This document shows, one piece after another, positions 26,972-36,135 of a stretch of 64,000 bases of DNA; the stretch's first letter is position 1; each line of letters opens with the position of its first letter. The DNA is from Nitrospirota bacterium (GTDB taxonomy: Bacteria; Nitrospirota; Nitrospiria; SBBL01; JAADHI01): assembly GCA_029261135.1 (NCBI GenBank), contig JAJDBX010000077.1, positions 1-64,000 of the forward strand. The letters run 5' to 3'. The position numbers were made by a program, and so were the translations under genes. A model generated the notes under the pieces. The model saw only the letters and a list, made by a program, of their open reading frames with translations, made no database searches and was not told the DNA's origin.

Positions 26972-28042
26972 ATGAAAGGTATTACGAAAGTAAAAAAAGA
27001 AAAAGTGCTGCAGATGCTTGATTGCCCGATGCCAGGGCTTCAATCAGATGAAGTTTTAATCCAGGTCGGTGTGGTTTCGATTTGCGGGACGGATCTTCAT
27101 TTAGACCGGTGGGATGCCTGGGCCGAAAACCGGGTGACGCATTTTCCTCGAATTATCGGTCATGAATTTTGTGGAAAAATCTGCGAAGTGGGGTCAGATG
27201 TGACACGATTTCAAGTCGGAGACTTTGTAACCTCCGACAGTCATATCCCTTGTTTGGATTGTGGTGTTTGCAAAAAAGGATTACCGCACCTCTGTAACAA
27301 TCTCCAAATACTGGGGATAGATCGGGACGGCTGTTTTGCCGAATATGTCTCTATCCCGGAGCGCAGTCTTTGGAAGAATGATCCCAGCTTGTCCCCTGAA
27401 ATTGCTTCGATTCAAGATCCGCTTGGCAATGCTGTTTATGCCACCTTGGTTACACCGGTGGCGGGCGAAACGGTTACAATATTGGGTGACGGCCCGGTGG
27501 GTCTTTTTTCCGTGGGCATTGCGCGGGCCGAAGGTGCTGCCAAAATTATCCTAACTGGTTTAAATCCACTGACTCTCGAAATCGCAAAAACTATGGGTGC
27601 AGATCGTGTTTTTAATGTGAATGATGGGAATGTTGTTCAGATGATCCAAGAAGAAACAGAGGGGATCGGAACAGACATTCTTCTCGAAATGTCGGGAAAT
27701 CCGAAAGCGATTCAAGAAGGCCTGAAAGCGGTGAGAAAAGGCGGCCGCTACTCGGCATTTGGATTATCCACTACATCGATTCCGGTTGATTTTAATAATC
27801 AGATTATTTTTAAAGGGATCTGTCTTTTCGGGATCAGCGGACGCCTCATGTTTCATACCTGGGAAAAGATGGCGAGCCTGCTCAATTCCGGCGGCTTGAA
27901 CCCAAGCCCGGTCATTACGCACATACTAGATTTTGAAGATTTTGAAAAAGGATTTAGAATGATGGAAGCAGTGCCCAGGGTAGCGGCAAAAGTGGTCCTC
28001 GTCGTCAATCCTGCATTGAAGCATTTGATACGTACTGACTAA
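26972..28042 (+). CDS. tdh: L-threonine 3-dehydrogenase
   Basis: 356-aa zinc medium-chain dehydrogenase that oxidises threonine to 2-amino-3-ketobutyrate with NAD+. The catalytic zinc region is SICGTDLHL and IIGHEFCG; the structural zinc cysteines are in CLDCGVCKKGLPHLC. The Rossmann fold has VTILGDGPVGLFSVGIARA. ATG 26972 has GGAAGAG upstream; a TTG 24 bases earlier is less likely. The kbl gene follows 17 bases downstream, which confirms the Tdh assignment. Confidence 0.94.
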   Translation: MKGITKVKKEKVLQMLDCPMPGLQSDEVLIQVGVVSICGTDLHLDRWDAWAENRVTHFPRIIGHEFCGKICEVGSDVTRFQVGDFVTSDSHIPCLDCGVCKKGLPHLCNNLQILGIDRDGCFAEYVSIPERSLWKNDPSLSPEIASIQDPLGNAVYATLVTPVAGETVTILGDGPVGLFSVGIARAEGAAKIILTGLNPLTLEIAKTMGADRVFNVNDGNVVQMIQEETEGIGTDILLEMSGNPKAIQEGLKAVRKGGRYSAFGLSTTSIPVDFNNQIIFKGICLFGISGRLMFHTWEKMASLLNSGGLNPSPVITHILDFEDFEKGFRMMEAVPRVAAKVVLVVNPALKHLIRTD

Positions 28043-28059
28043 GCCTTAAAAGGTAAAAT

Positions 28060-29247
28060 ATGGACCAAGATTCAGAATCCATTTTTTTGAAAGCCCTGGA
28101 AGGCATCGCGCAGCAGGGTTTGAAAAAAGAGGAGAGTATCATCACCTCGCCGCAAGATGCCCAAATTAAAGTTTTCGGGCAGTCGATGCTCAACCTCTGT
28201 TCCAACAACTATCTCGGATTGGCGAATCACCCGAAGATCATCGAAGCTGCCGCATCAGGTCTCAATGCGCGGGGCTACGGCATGGCCTCCGTGCGTTTTA
28301 TTTGTGGGACACAAGACCTCCACCAAGCCTTGGAAGCGCGCATCAGCCAGTTTCTTAAATGCGATGACACGATTTTGTATTCCTCCTGCTTTGATGCCAA
28401 TACCGGCCTGTTTGAAACCTTGATCAATGAAGAAGACGCCATCCTGTCCGATACCTTAAACCATGCGTCAATCATCGACGGTATCCGTCTTTGTAAAGCA
28501 AAGCGTTTTCGCTACAGGCATTTGGATATGAGTGATTTAGAATGCCTGCTCAAAGAGGCTGTGAAATACCGGCTTCGCATGGTCGCTACGGATGGTGTTT
28601 TTTCGATGGATGGCGAGATTGCCCCTCTAGCTAAAATCTGTGATTTGGCCGAAAAATACAAGGCTATCGTTATGGTGGATGATTCCCATGCCACCGGCAT
28701 TATGGGAGAAGGTGGACGGGGCAGTATCGAACATTGTGGGGTATTGGGACGCGTTGATCTTGTGACCAGTACGCTTGGGAAAGCCATGGGCGGGGCTTCG
28801 GGGGGATTTACCTCAGGCCGAAAACCGATGATTGATCTTTTACGCCAAGGATCGCGGCCCTATCTTTTTTCAAATACCATTCCGCCCATGATTGCCGCTG
28901 CTGCAACGAAGGCATTTGAATTGGTGGCCGAAGGGGACGACTTGCGCGCGAGGCTGTGGGAGAACACGGCCTTTTTTCGCAAAGGCTTGGAAGAACTTGG
29001 TTTTATCATCAAGCACGGCATACATCCCATCATTCCAATCCTGATCGGGGATCCGGACTTGGCCAACAAAATGTCACGCGCCCTTTTTGAAGCAGGTCTT
29101 TATGCCGTTGCATTTTCTTTCCCTGTCGTCCCGGAAGGGCAAGACCGTATCCGTGTTCAGATGTCGGCGGCGCACGCGAAAGCCGATCTAACAGAGGCCT
29201 TGGAAAAATTTGAAGCGATCGGAAAATCGCTTCAAATTATTGAATAA
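28060..29247 (+). CDS. kbl: Glycine C-acetyltransferase (2-amino-3-ketobutyrate CoA ligase)
   Basis: 395-aa PLP-dependent alpha-oxoamine synthase that cleaves 2-amino-3-ketobutyrate with CoA to glycine and acetyl-CoA. The PLP lysine lies in [15 protein letters not shown], with [15 protein letters not shown] and [11 protein letters not shown] before it. It completes threonine-to-glycine conversion with tdh. It is translated from ATG 28060 behind AAAAGGT. Confidence 0.95.
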   Translation: MDQDSESIFLKALEGIAQQGLKKEESIITSPQDAQIKVFGQSMLNLCSNNYLGLANHPKIIEAAASGLNARGYGMASVRFICGTQDLHQALEARISQFLKCDDTILYSSCFDANTGLFETLINEEDAILSDTLNHASIIDGIRLCKAKRFRYRHLDMSDLECLLKEAVKYRLRMVATDGVFSMDGEIAPLAKICDLAEKYKAIVMVDDSHATGIMGEGGRGSIEHCGVLGRVDLVTSTLGKAMGGASGGFTSGRKPMIDLLRQGSRPYLFSNTIPPMIAAAATKAFELVAEGDDLRARLWENTAFFRKGLEELGFIIKHGIHPIIPILIGDPDLANKMSRALFEAGLYAVAFSFPVVPEGQDRIRVQMSAAHAKADLTEALEKFEAIGKSLQIIE

Positions 29248-29330
29248 CAGGTTGTACGGAATCAATGATTTTTCCCTGAATTCTTTCTTTTCGAAATTCA
29301 ACAGAGTATTTAGTTTTTCAATAAGGGTAC

Positions 29331-32300
29331 TTATAGTAAATCATCAATGGTTTGAAATGTCACATCGGGAAATTGTTGTGCAACGTGCTGCATCGGAACG
29401 GGTTTACTAAAGCAGACAACAGTTTGGATGTTGATATCTTTATCTCCAAATTTCAAGTTTTTGGTTAAAGGACGAATACGAGATCTTAAATATTCACAGC
29501 GATCAAGGTGCTTCAGTAAATCGTCCCGTTCTCCATCAGATCGGATTTCTCCCTTAAAGTTATTGAGTTGTTCCGCTATTTCGTTTGGTGTTTTTGCTTG
29601 TCTAAGGTTTTTACACTCAATTGCCATGAGGTTGCTTCCTCCTGGTTTCCAAGCAAGAATATCTACATCCCCCCAGTCTCTGTCCTGCTTTTCATTCAGC
29701 AATGCAGTGACTTTGCTTTCTAGGCGGGCTTTGTATCCTAGATTCTGGACAGCGTTAAATACTTTCTGGGCAAATTCGTGGCCACGGCGATCTAATTCAC
29801 TATCGATCCAAGATTTCATTTTGGAAGATTCAGTCTCCGAAGCTTCTATTTTTGCTTTGAAGTACAAATCTAAGATATATGAAACCCCCGTAGCCAAGAG
29901 ACCTGGCGAAATTATGTGCCGAGGATTCTCACCATCCTCTAACCTCACAATAGGGCGATCCAACAATGACAAACGGCGGCCAAATCGCCATGGGTACCAG
30001 TCCTTCTTTGCAAAACCTTCAGGTGCTGTATCCCAACTCTTCCGTGGCCAAAGCGCAAAGCGATCCAAAACAATCTTACCTGTCTCAAGAGAGGCTAGCT
30101 TGCTCTCATTACAATAAGATAAGATCTCGTTTCTTTGAGAAATGAATACACACTTTTGTTTTTCTATTGCGAGATTTTCAAAGGTATCTCGAACACCCCT
30201 CAGAGCATCAACAGATATGCCGAGTTCTGACTCAAATGCGATAAGAAACGCTTCAGGAAAACTTCCACTAACAGTTCGTACCGGCTTAAAAGGTTCATAA
30301 AGTTTTTCATAATTTTCCTCTGCGTATTCAAATTGTGAGGATTGATTCTCTCGCCCCAATGGTTCAAGAATATTAACTCTAAATCCAGTATGTGACTTGA
30401 TAAAGCCGCTGGGCATGATTTGAATTTTTGGGTCCATGACTTTTTTGTATATCGCGTCTGATAATCCTCCGAGGTGGAATAGATAAAGGGTATCCGCCAT
30501 CAAGGAGGTCAGATTAAGTTTACCTGCTGGCATACCCCCATCAAGAGGACATTCTGATATAGCCATTTCGATGATTAAGCGTGATGCGATCTTGGCGGCA
30601 ATAAAATGTGAATTTTTCTCTATAGCGACACCCTTGACTAAACCTTTTTTCTCATGAAGCGCAAGAGTCGCCCGAATTGTGTTATCCCATCGGGTTTGCT
30701 CGATATCATTCCCCTCAATATTTCTAAAAGCGTATTCGATTAGATTGGCTCGATCTAGAGTCTTAAGTCGAGTACGAATTCTTTTCCAGATTACATCCAC
30801 GACCTTATTTAAAAAAGAAACACTTTCATTCGCTTCGGTGAAACGATCTCCACTCCAGATATTCTTAATCACGCATCCAACTTCGAGTTGAGAAATGGTA
30901 TTATCTGCTTTGTCAACTTTGATGCCCTTGGGAAAATCGTAACTCTGAATATAATCTCTAAAACACTTTGCTTCGAAAGTATGGACATATCGAGCATCTT
31001 CGTTGGGCACTATTTTTTGAACAAGACAGTCGAGTTCTTCGTCTGAACGAGAATCTATGTCAAGAAGCCTGAGTACCCCAATTAATATCGTTTTAATAAT
31101 ATTGCGCTCGGCCTCGTTTTTTGGATTCCTGACACCTCCCAAAAAAGGGTCACGAAAACTAACACGAACCGCAGATTTTTCTCGATCTGTTGAAACTGAA
31201 AGAAGTGATGGAAGCAAATGGGCTGGGACAGGATCAGCCTGATCTTGGTGCATCTCATTGAAGTCGAGAACAATCATGACCACTTGAAACACATTACCTT
31301 GAATGCAGTCCTCAAATATTGGAGCCGCCCTTTCCATCCAGTGGTAAACTGCCTCGAAAAGCCGAAGAACTGTGTTACGAGAAAGTTTTGATTTTCCAGG
31401 TTCGACAGCGAGCCACCAGACTACTTTTTCTCCTACCCATGCTCCTCTGAGTTCCCCTCTTAGGGCAGAATCAATGCAACGATACTGGGGGCTATCGTCT
31501 TTCTCCTTAAAATAAGTCTCTGGTCCTTTTTGAACTCTGGCAAATTGACCGCTCGGAAGCGGAAGTACATGACGATCACACTCGCTGCGAACTTTTTTTC
31601 TAGTTTCCAATAAGCAGTTGGTTGGTATAACCAATCGTATTGGATCTCCCCCTAGTTCAATATCTGAATGGAGCAACATATAATCAGTGTCTAACCACCA
31701 ACTGTAAAGATTCAAAAAACCATTTATATTATGGATCGATATGCCTTGGTCTCTCAGAAACCTCTTCTGTTTTGCAAGCTTCCAAAGGAGAAAGGGAGAT
31801 GACTCAGATATCCATCCCAAGATATAGCGCTCAGGGGCAGATACGATTTCCACCCACCAATTCGCTGTTTCCTGTGAGTGATAAAAAATACTTGGCCGAC
31901 CATATCCACACCCAATTAGAAGAGTCATTCCCTGCTTAAATCCCTTTTGATGACAGAAATGGGATTTGGCTTCTTTAACTTTGATATCAATTTCTTTGCT
32001 TAACTCTTTTTCATCCTGTTCGGAAGCTGAAAAACCGTGGTTTAGATATCCTTCGATGCCGTCAACGATGGAAATCACTTGTAGATATCGTCCTTCATCG
32101 ATCCCCATCACAAAATCAAAAACTATCTTTCCTGAAATTTTTTTGGGAAATATAGGCTCATTTCTATGTTTTAGAGTTCCAAGTAGCGGCGTTTCACTGA
32201 GAAAGTTCCAATACTCTTCTGTAAAATGTTTGTTAAAGCTTTCCTGATATCCTCGACTGGCGATCCCATCGAGTACATGCCTTCGAACAGCAATACTAAT

Positions 32301-33062
32301 TGCTGTTGGTAAAAGAACGGTCCACTTTGTGGCATCGTACACAATAGGGCATTGCTCAAGAAGACTATCACCGATAGCTTGTTTCTTTAGTTGTGATCGA
32401 AGATTTGACTCAAAAATGAAAGGAGAAAGATCTGAGGGGGAAACCCCAAGGTGATCTAGCTCCGCCGTTGAGAAAGTAAGCGTTTGTCGAAGTTGCTTTA
32501 GTTTTTCTAATGAGGGTATTTTCATCGTTCCTTTTGGTTCTCCGCCCCCACTTGAAAAGCGTGCAAGTTGCCGCCTCGTTGTTATTTCCTCACTGAGTTT
32601 AAGTAGAGCACGAATCTCCAGTTTCATTTGTAGAAAATCTTGATCATCAGGCATTTTCTCAACAACATTTAAGATCCTCTGAAGGTAGAAATCACTACTT
32701 TCCCATGTCCCCTCAAAGATCCTTACGTTTCCCTCATCCGTAATAACATTGGAAACGAAAACATCCTCAAGTGGATCTTCGAACTGGGAGAAAATAGTCA
32801 TACCAAGTTCTTTGTTAAGCCATCTGCTAATGTCGCGATCTCTAGGTTTTTTCCTTCCTGAACCAAAAGCGATAAGAAGGTGGATCAGTCGTTCAAGACG
32901 TAGCGTATTTGCCTGGAAAGAAGGCTCGGTTAAAAGTCCTGCGACCAATGCGGCAGACTTTACTGGATGGAAGGGATCAAGTTGACGTTCAAGGTTCGGA
33001 CACTCCTCAAAAACATCAGAGATACTACCGGGAGATCCTGTTGGGGAGAAAAAGGGTAACAT
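29331..33062 (-). CDS. Orphan 1243-aa protein with C-terminal PD-(D/E)XK nuclease-like domain
   Basis: ATG 33062, with no good ribosome binding site. No known family was recognised for residues 1-1070, which are mixed alpha/beta with many aromatic residues and no evident ATPase, helicase or membrane segments. At about 1080-1243 a nuclease-like fold is visible: RRGHEFAQKVFNAVQNLGY, then ARLESKV, DWGDVDILAWKPG and LMAIECKNLRQ. This is the restriction-enzyme-like E...D...ExK core. The ordering and isolation suggest a defence or DNA-processing protein. The gene stands alone, between kbl and the broken lhr, and points away from lhr. Function is inferred from the C-terminus only. Confidence 0.8.
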   Translation of the reverse strand: MLPFFSPTGSPGSISDVFEECPNLERQLDPFHPVKSAALVAGLLTEPSFQANTLRLERLIHLLIAFGSGRKKPRDRDISRWLNKELGMTIFSQFEDPLEDVFVSNVITDEGNVRIFEGTWESSDFYLQRILNVVEKMPDDQDFLQMKLEIRALLKLSEEITTRRQLARFSSGGGEPKGTMKIPSLEKLKQLRQTLTFSTAELDHLGVSPSDLSPFIFESNLRSQLKKQAIGDSLLEQCPIVYDATKWTVLLPTAISIAVRRHVLDGIASRGYQESFNKHFTEEYWNFLSETPLLGTLKHRNEPIFPKKISGKIVFDFVMGIDEGRYLQVISIVDGIEGYLNHGFSASEQDEKELSKEIDIKVKEAKSHFCHQKGFKQGMTLLIGCGYGRPSIFYHSQETANWWVEIVSAPERYILGWISESSPFLLWKLAKQKRFLRDQGISIHNINGFLNLYSWWLDTDYMLLHSDIELGGDPIRLVIPTNCLLETRKKVRSECDRHVLPLPSGQFARVQKGPETYFKEKDDSPQYRCIDSALRGELRGAWVGEKVVWWLAVEPGKSKLSRNTVLRLFEAVYHWMERAAPIFEDCIQGNVFQVVMIVLDFNEMHQDQADPVPAHLLPSLLSVSTDREKSAVRVSFRDPFLGGVRNPKNEAERNIIKTILIGVLRLLDIDSRSDEELDCLVQKIVPNEDARYVHTFEAKCFRDYIQSYDFPKGIKVDKADNTISQLEVGCVIKNIWSGDRFTEANESVSFLNKVVDVIWKRIRTRLKTLDRANLIEYAFRNIEGNDIEQTRWDNTIRATLALHEKKGLVKGVAIEKNSHFIAAKIASRLIIEMAISECPLDGGMPAGKLNLTSLMADTLYLFHLGGLSDAIYKKVMDPKIQIMPSGFIKSHTGFRVNILEPLGRENQSSQFEYAEENYEKLYEPFKPVRTVSGSFPEAFLIAFESELGISVDALRGVRDTFENLAIEKQKCVFISQRNEILSYCNESKLASLETGKIVLDRFALWPRKSWDTAPEGFAKKDWYPWRFGRRLSLLDRPIVRLEDGENPRHIISPGLLATGVSYILDLYFKAKIEASETESSKMKSWIDSELDRRGHEFAQKVFNAVQNLGYKARLESKVTALLNEKQDRDWGDVDILAWKPGGSNLMAIECKNLRQAKTPNEIAEQLNNFKGEIRSDGERDDLLKHLDRCEYLRSRIRPLTKNLKFGDKDINIQTVVCFSKPVPMQHVAQQFPDVTFQTIDDLL

Positions 33063-33322
33063 GTGGTTTTAAAAACGGTACTTTATAGATACCTGTTTTA
33101 AAAAATAGAGATGGGGGTAAATGTTACTATCTGGAAGAATAACATCATTTGCATTGTAGAATAAAACTTTGGGCCAGTTTTACATATTGCACATATCACG
33201 TAGATAAGCTCAAATCGATTATCATCAATCTTAAATCTAAAGCCTTACAGAAAAAGAAAAATGAGTGACATTGTCTTGAATCAATAATTTCCCCCTGCGT
33301 TTTTTTTCTTTATAATCCTTGA

Positions 33323-36015
33323 ATGCCTTTAACCCCGTTTCATCCAATCATTAAAAAATGGTTTGAGACACGCTTCGGCGCGCCGACGGAAGCGCAGGCC
33401 CAAGGTTGGCCAGCCATCCTCGCTCAAAAAGACACGCTCATTGCCGCGCCGACGGGATCAGGAAAACCCTCGCGGCCTTCCTCACTTGTTTAGATCACTT
33501 GCTTTGCTCAGGGCTTTCCGCCATCTGCTCCAATGAGCAGTGGAAAGAGGTCTACGAACAAATCGGTGACATGATTCAAAAACACCGCAGTACCCTCATC
33601 TTTGTAAATACACGCAGGTTGTCTGAACGCGTCACCCACAACCTTTCAGAGATAATCGGAGAAGAACACATCACCTCTCATCACGGCAGCCTCTCCAAAA
33701 AAAGTCGGCTTTCAGCCGAAAGGCGACTGAAAGCGGGCACGCTGAAGGCCGTGGTTGCGACTGCCTCATTAGAGCTGGGGATTGATATCGGCTATATTGA
33801 CCTGGTCATCCAAATTGGAAGCCCCCGTTCTATCGCGACTTTTTTGCAGCGCATTGGCCGATCCGGCCACGCCCTCGGCACGATCCCGAAAGGACGGCTT
33901 GTCGCCCTGACGCGGGATGAACTACTAGAAGCCATTGACCTCATGTGTGCCATCCGCGCAGGGCGGCTCGATCAAACTGTGATCCCAGACGGCCCCCTCG
34001 ACATCTTGGCTCAGCAAATGGTGGCCATGTGTGCTGCTGAGGAATGGGAAGAGAAGGCCCTCTTTGATCTTGTGAAAAAATCCTATCCCTATCAACATCT
34101 TTCCAAAACCAATTTTGAGGCTTTACTCACGATGTTAAGTGAAGGCCTGCCAAGCAGCAATGGGCGCAGCGGGGCCCACCTGTATTGGGATCGTATCCAG
34201 GGTCGACTGAAAGCGCGGCGCGGCGCCCGCATTGTTGCTTCAACTTCGGGTGGGGCCATTCCCGATTTGGCCGATTACAAGGTAGTTGCGGAACCCGATC
34301 AAGTGAAGGTCGGAACGGTCGATGAAGACTTCGCCGTTGAAAGCCTGGCAGGGGATGTTTTTTTGCTCGGAAATACCTCGTGGCGGATTCAACAAGTGGG
34401 CTCCGGGGAAGTCATCGTCAAGGATGCACACGGGGCGGCACCGACCATCCCTTTCTGGCGTGGAGAAGCCCCCTCACGGACATTGGAACTCTCGCAAGAA
34501 GTTTCAAAGCTTCGGGAAGCCTTGGATCATCGACTTGATCAACCTGAAGTCGCTTTGGATTGGCTGATGCAGCAAGCCACGTTTTCTGAAACCAAAGGGA
34601 AAGAGATGGTGGATTATCTCAGTGCCCAAAAAGCGGCGGTCGGGATGATCCCCACGGCACGACATCTTTTGTTTGAACGGTTTTTTGATGAGTCCGGCGG
34701 TATGCAGATGGTCCTTCATTCCCCTATGGGCGGACGGGTCAACCGTGCTTACGGCCTCGCCTTGAGAAAACGCTTTTGCCGCCGCTTTGATTTTGAACTC
34801 CAGGCGAGCGCGGATGATAACGGTCTCGTACTTTCATTAGGGCCTCAGCAGGGTTTTGCGCTTGAAGAGGTGGTGAAAATGATTCGTCCTGAGGGGGCGC
34901 GTGCTGTGCTGGAACAGGCGCTCTTGCCCTCTCCTTTTTTTACAAATCGCTGGCGGTGGAATACCACACGCGCATTGGTCGTCCTGCGGCAGCGGGGTGG
35001 CAAGCGTGTGCCGCCCCCTTTGCAAAGATTTCGTGCCGATGATCTATTGACCAATCTCTTTCCTGCGCTCAGGGCTTGTCCGGATAATGGGATGTATGTG
35101 GGAAACCTGGAGATCCCGGATCATCCGCTGCTTCGGCAGACGGTCGATGATGTCCTGCATGAAGCGATGGATGTTGAGGCTTGGGTTCATTTATTAGAAG
35201 ACATTGAATCCAAAGAATAAAAGTGACTTGCATCGATACGAGGGAACCCTCTCCTTTTTCCTCCCAGTTGTTAAATGCTCACCCTATGCCTTTTTAGACG
35301 GCGCACTCTTTTTTAAAGAAATACAGACGAAAGCGAAGCTCTTGCCGGCACAACTTGAAAAAGTATTGTGGGAGCTGGTGGCCGCCGGGCGTATTAGCGG
35401 GGATGGCTTTAGCGCCATCCGATCACTGACAAAAACAAAACGTAATAATACGGATTATTTGAAGCGCCGTGCGAAACGATTTTGGGGCGGACGTGTGCCC
35501 GTCACACAAGAGACGGGCAGTGGTCGTTGGTGGCTCATGCCAACGACCACTGCGGATGATGCTGAAAATCAACAAGAAAAAGACCCCGTCCAGCTCTGGG
35601 CTTGGCAACTTTTAGAACGATACGGCATCTATTGGCACGGGAATCGGCCGCACCCCCTTGGCGGGCGCTTCTAGCGATCTACCGCCGGATGGAAGCGCGG
35701 GGTGAAATCCGTGGCGGACGCTTTGTCCACGGCGTTGGCGGAGAGCAATTTGCATTGCCGGAAGTCGTTCCGCTTCTACGGCAGGCCAGTCAAAAAGCAA
35801 AAACCGAAGAAGTCATTATTCTCTCGGCAGCAGACCTGATGAACCTCATTGGAATACTGACTTCGGGTTCGAAGGTGACGGCTTCCGCTTCCAATACCGT
35901 GGCTTATCTTGGCGGTTTACATGTGGGGCATCGCCAGGGGAAGGTTCTATGGATTGATCCGAAGCTTGGTGAAGAAAGCAAAGAAAAAGTATCTCAAGGC
36001 TTGAGACGGTTTTAG
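33323..36015 (+). pseudogene. lhr: Broken Lhr-type ATP-dependent helicase
   Basis: The ATG at 33323 begins [20 protein letters not shown] and runs into Walker [10 protein letters not shown], then shifts frame: one missing base at about 33465 separates GSGK from [17 protein letters not shown]. The DNA between motif I and SNEQWKEVYEQIGDMI is deleted, removing about 150-200 residues including the DEAD/DEVH box. Helicase domain 2 (STLIFVNTRRLSERV, VVATASLELGIDIG, QRIGRSGHALG) and the Lhr C-terminal domains remain in the frame 33406-35220. Further shifts occur near 35215, 35289 and 35625 (KVTCIDTREPSPFSSQLLNA and ARGEIRGGRFVHGVGGEQF lie in other frames). Intact Lhr proteins are about 1400 aa. Confidence 0.85.
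35517..35553. repeat. Perfect 14-bp inverted repeat inside the lhr pseudogene
   Basis: GCAGTGGTCGTTGG and CCAACGACCACTGC flank a 9-base loop. This GC-rich perfect hairpin lies in the decayed C-terminal region. No T tract follows, so it is not a classical terminator; it may be coincidental or a small regulatory hairpin. Confidence 0.6.
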
Positions 36016-36135
36016 GGTGCAGAGCTCAAACTCTATGTTTAATAAAAAAAGCGCAGTAATCTCATTAGAAAATCGATAGGAATTAAAGCGCCTGAATTCA
36101 GGCAATAAATTTATAATCCAATCAGTTGGCGATGT

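Noticed and set aside
29331-33062. Treating the nuclease-like gene and the TIR gene as one defence system
   Set aside because: They are about 21 kb apart with housekeeping genes in between, so there is no basis for joining them.
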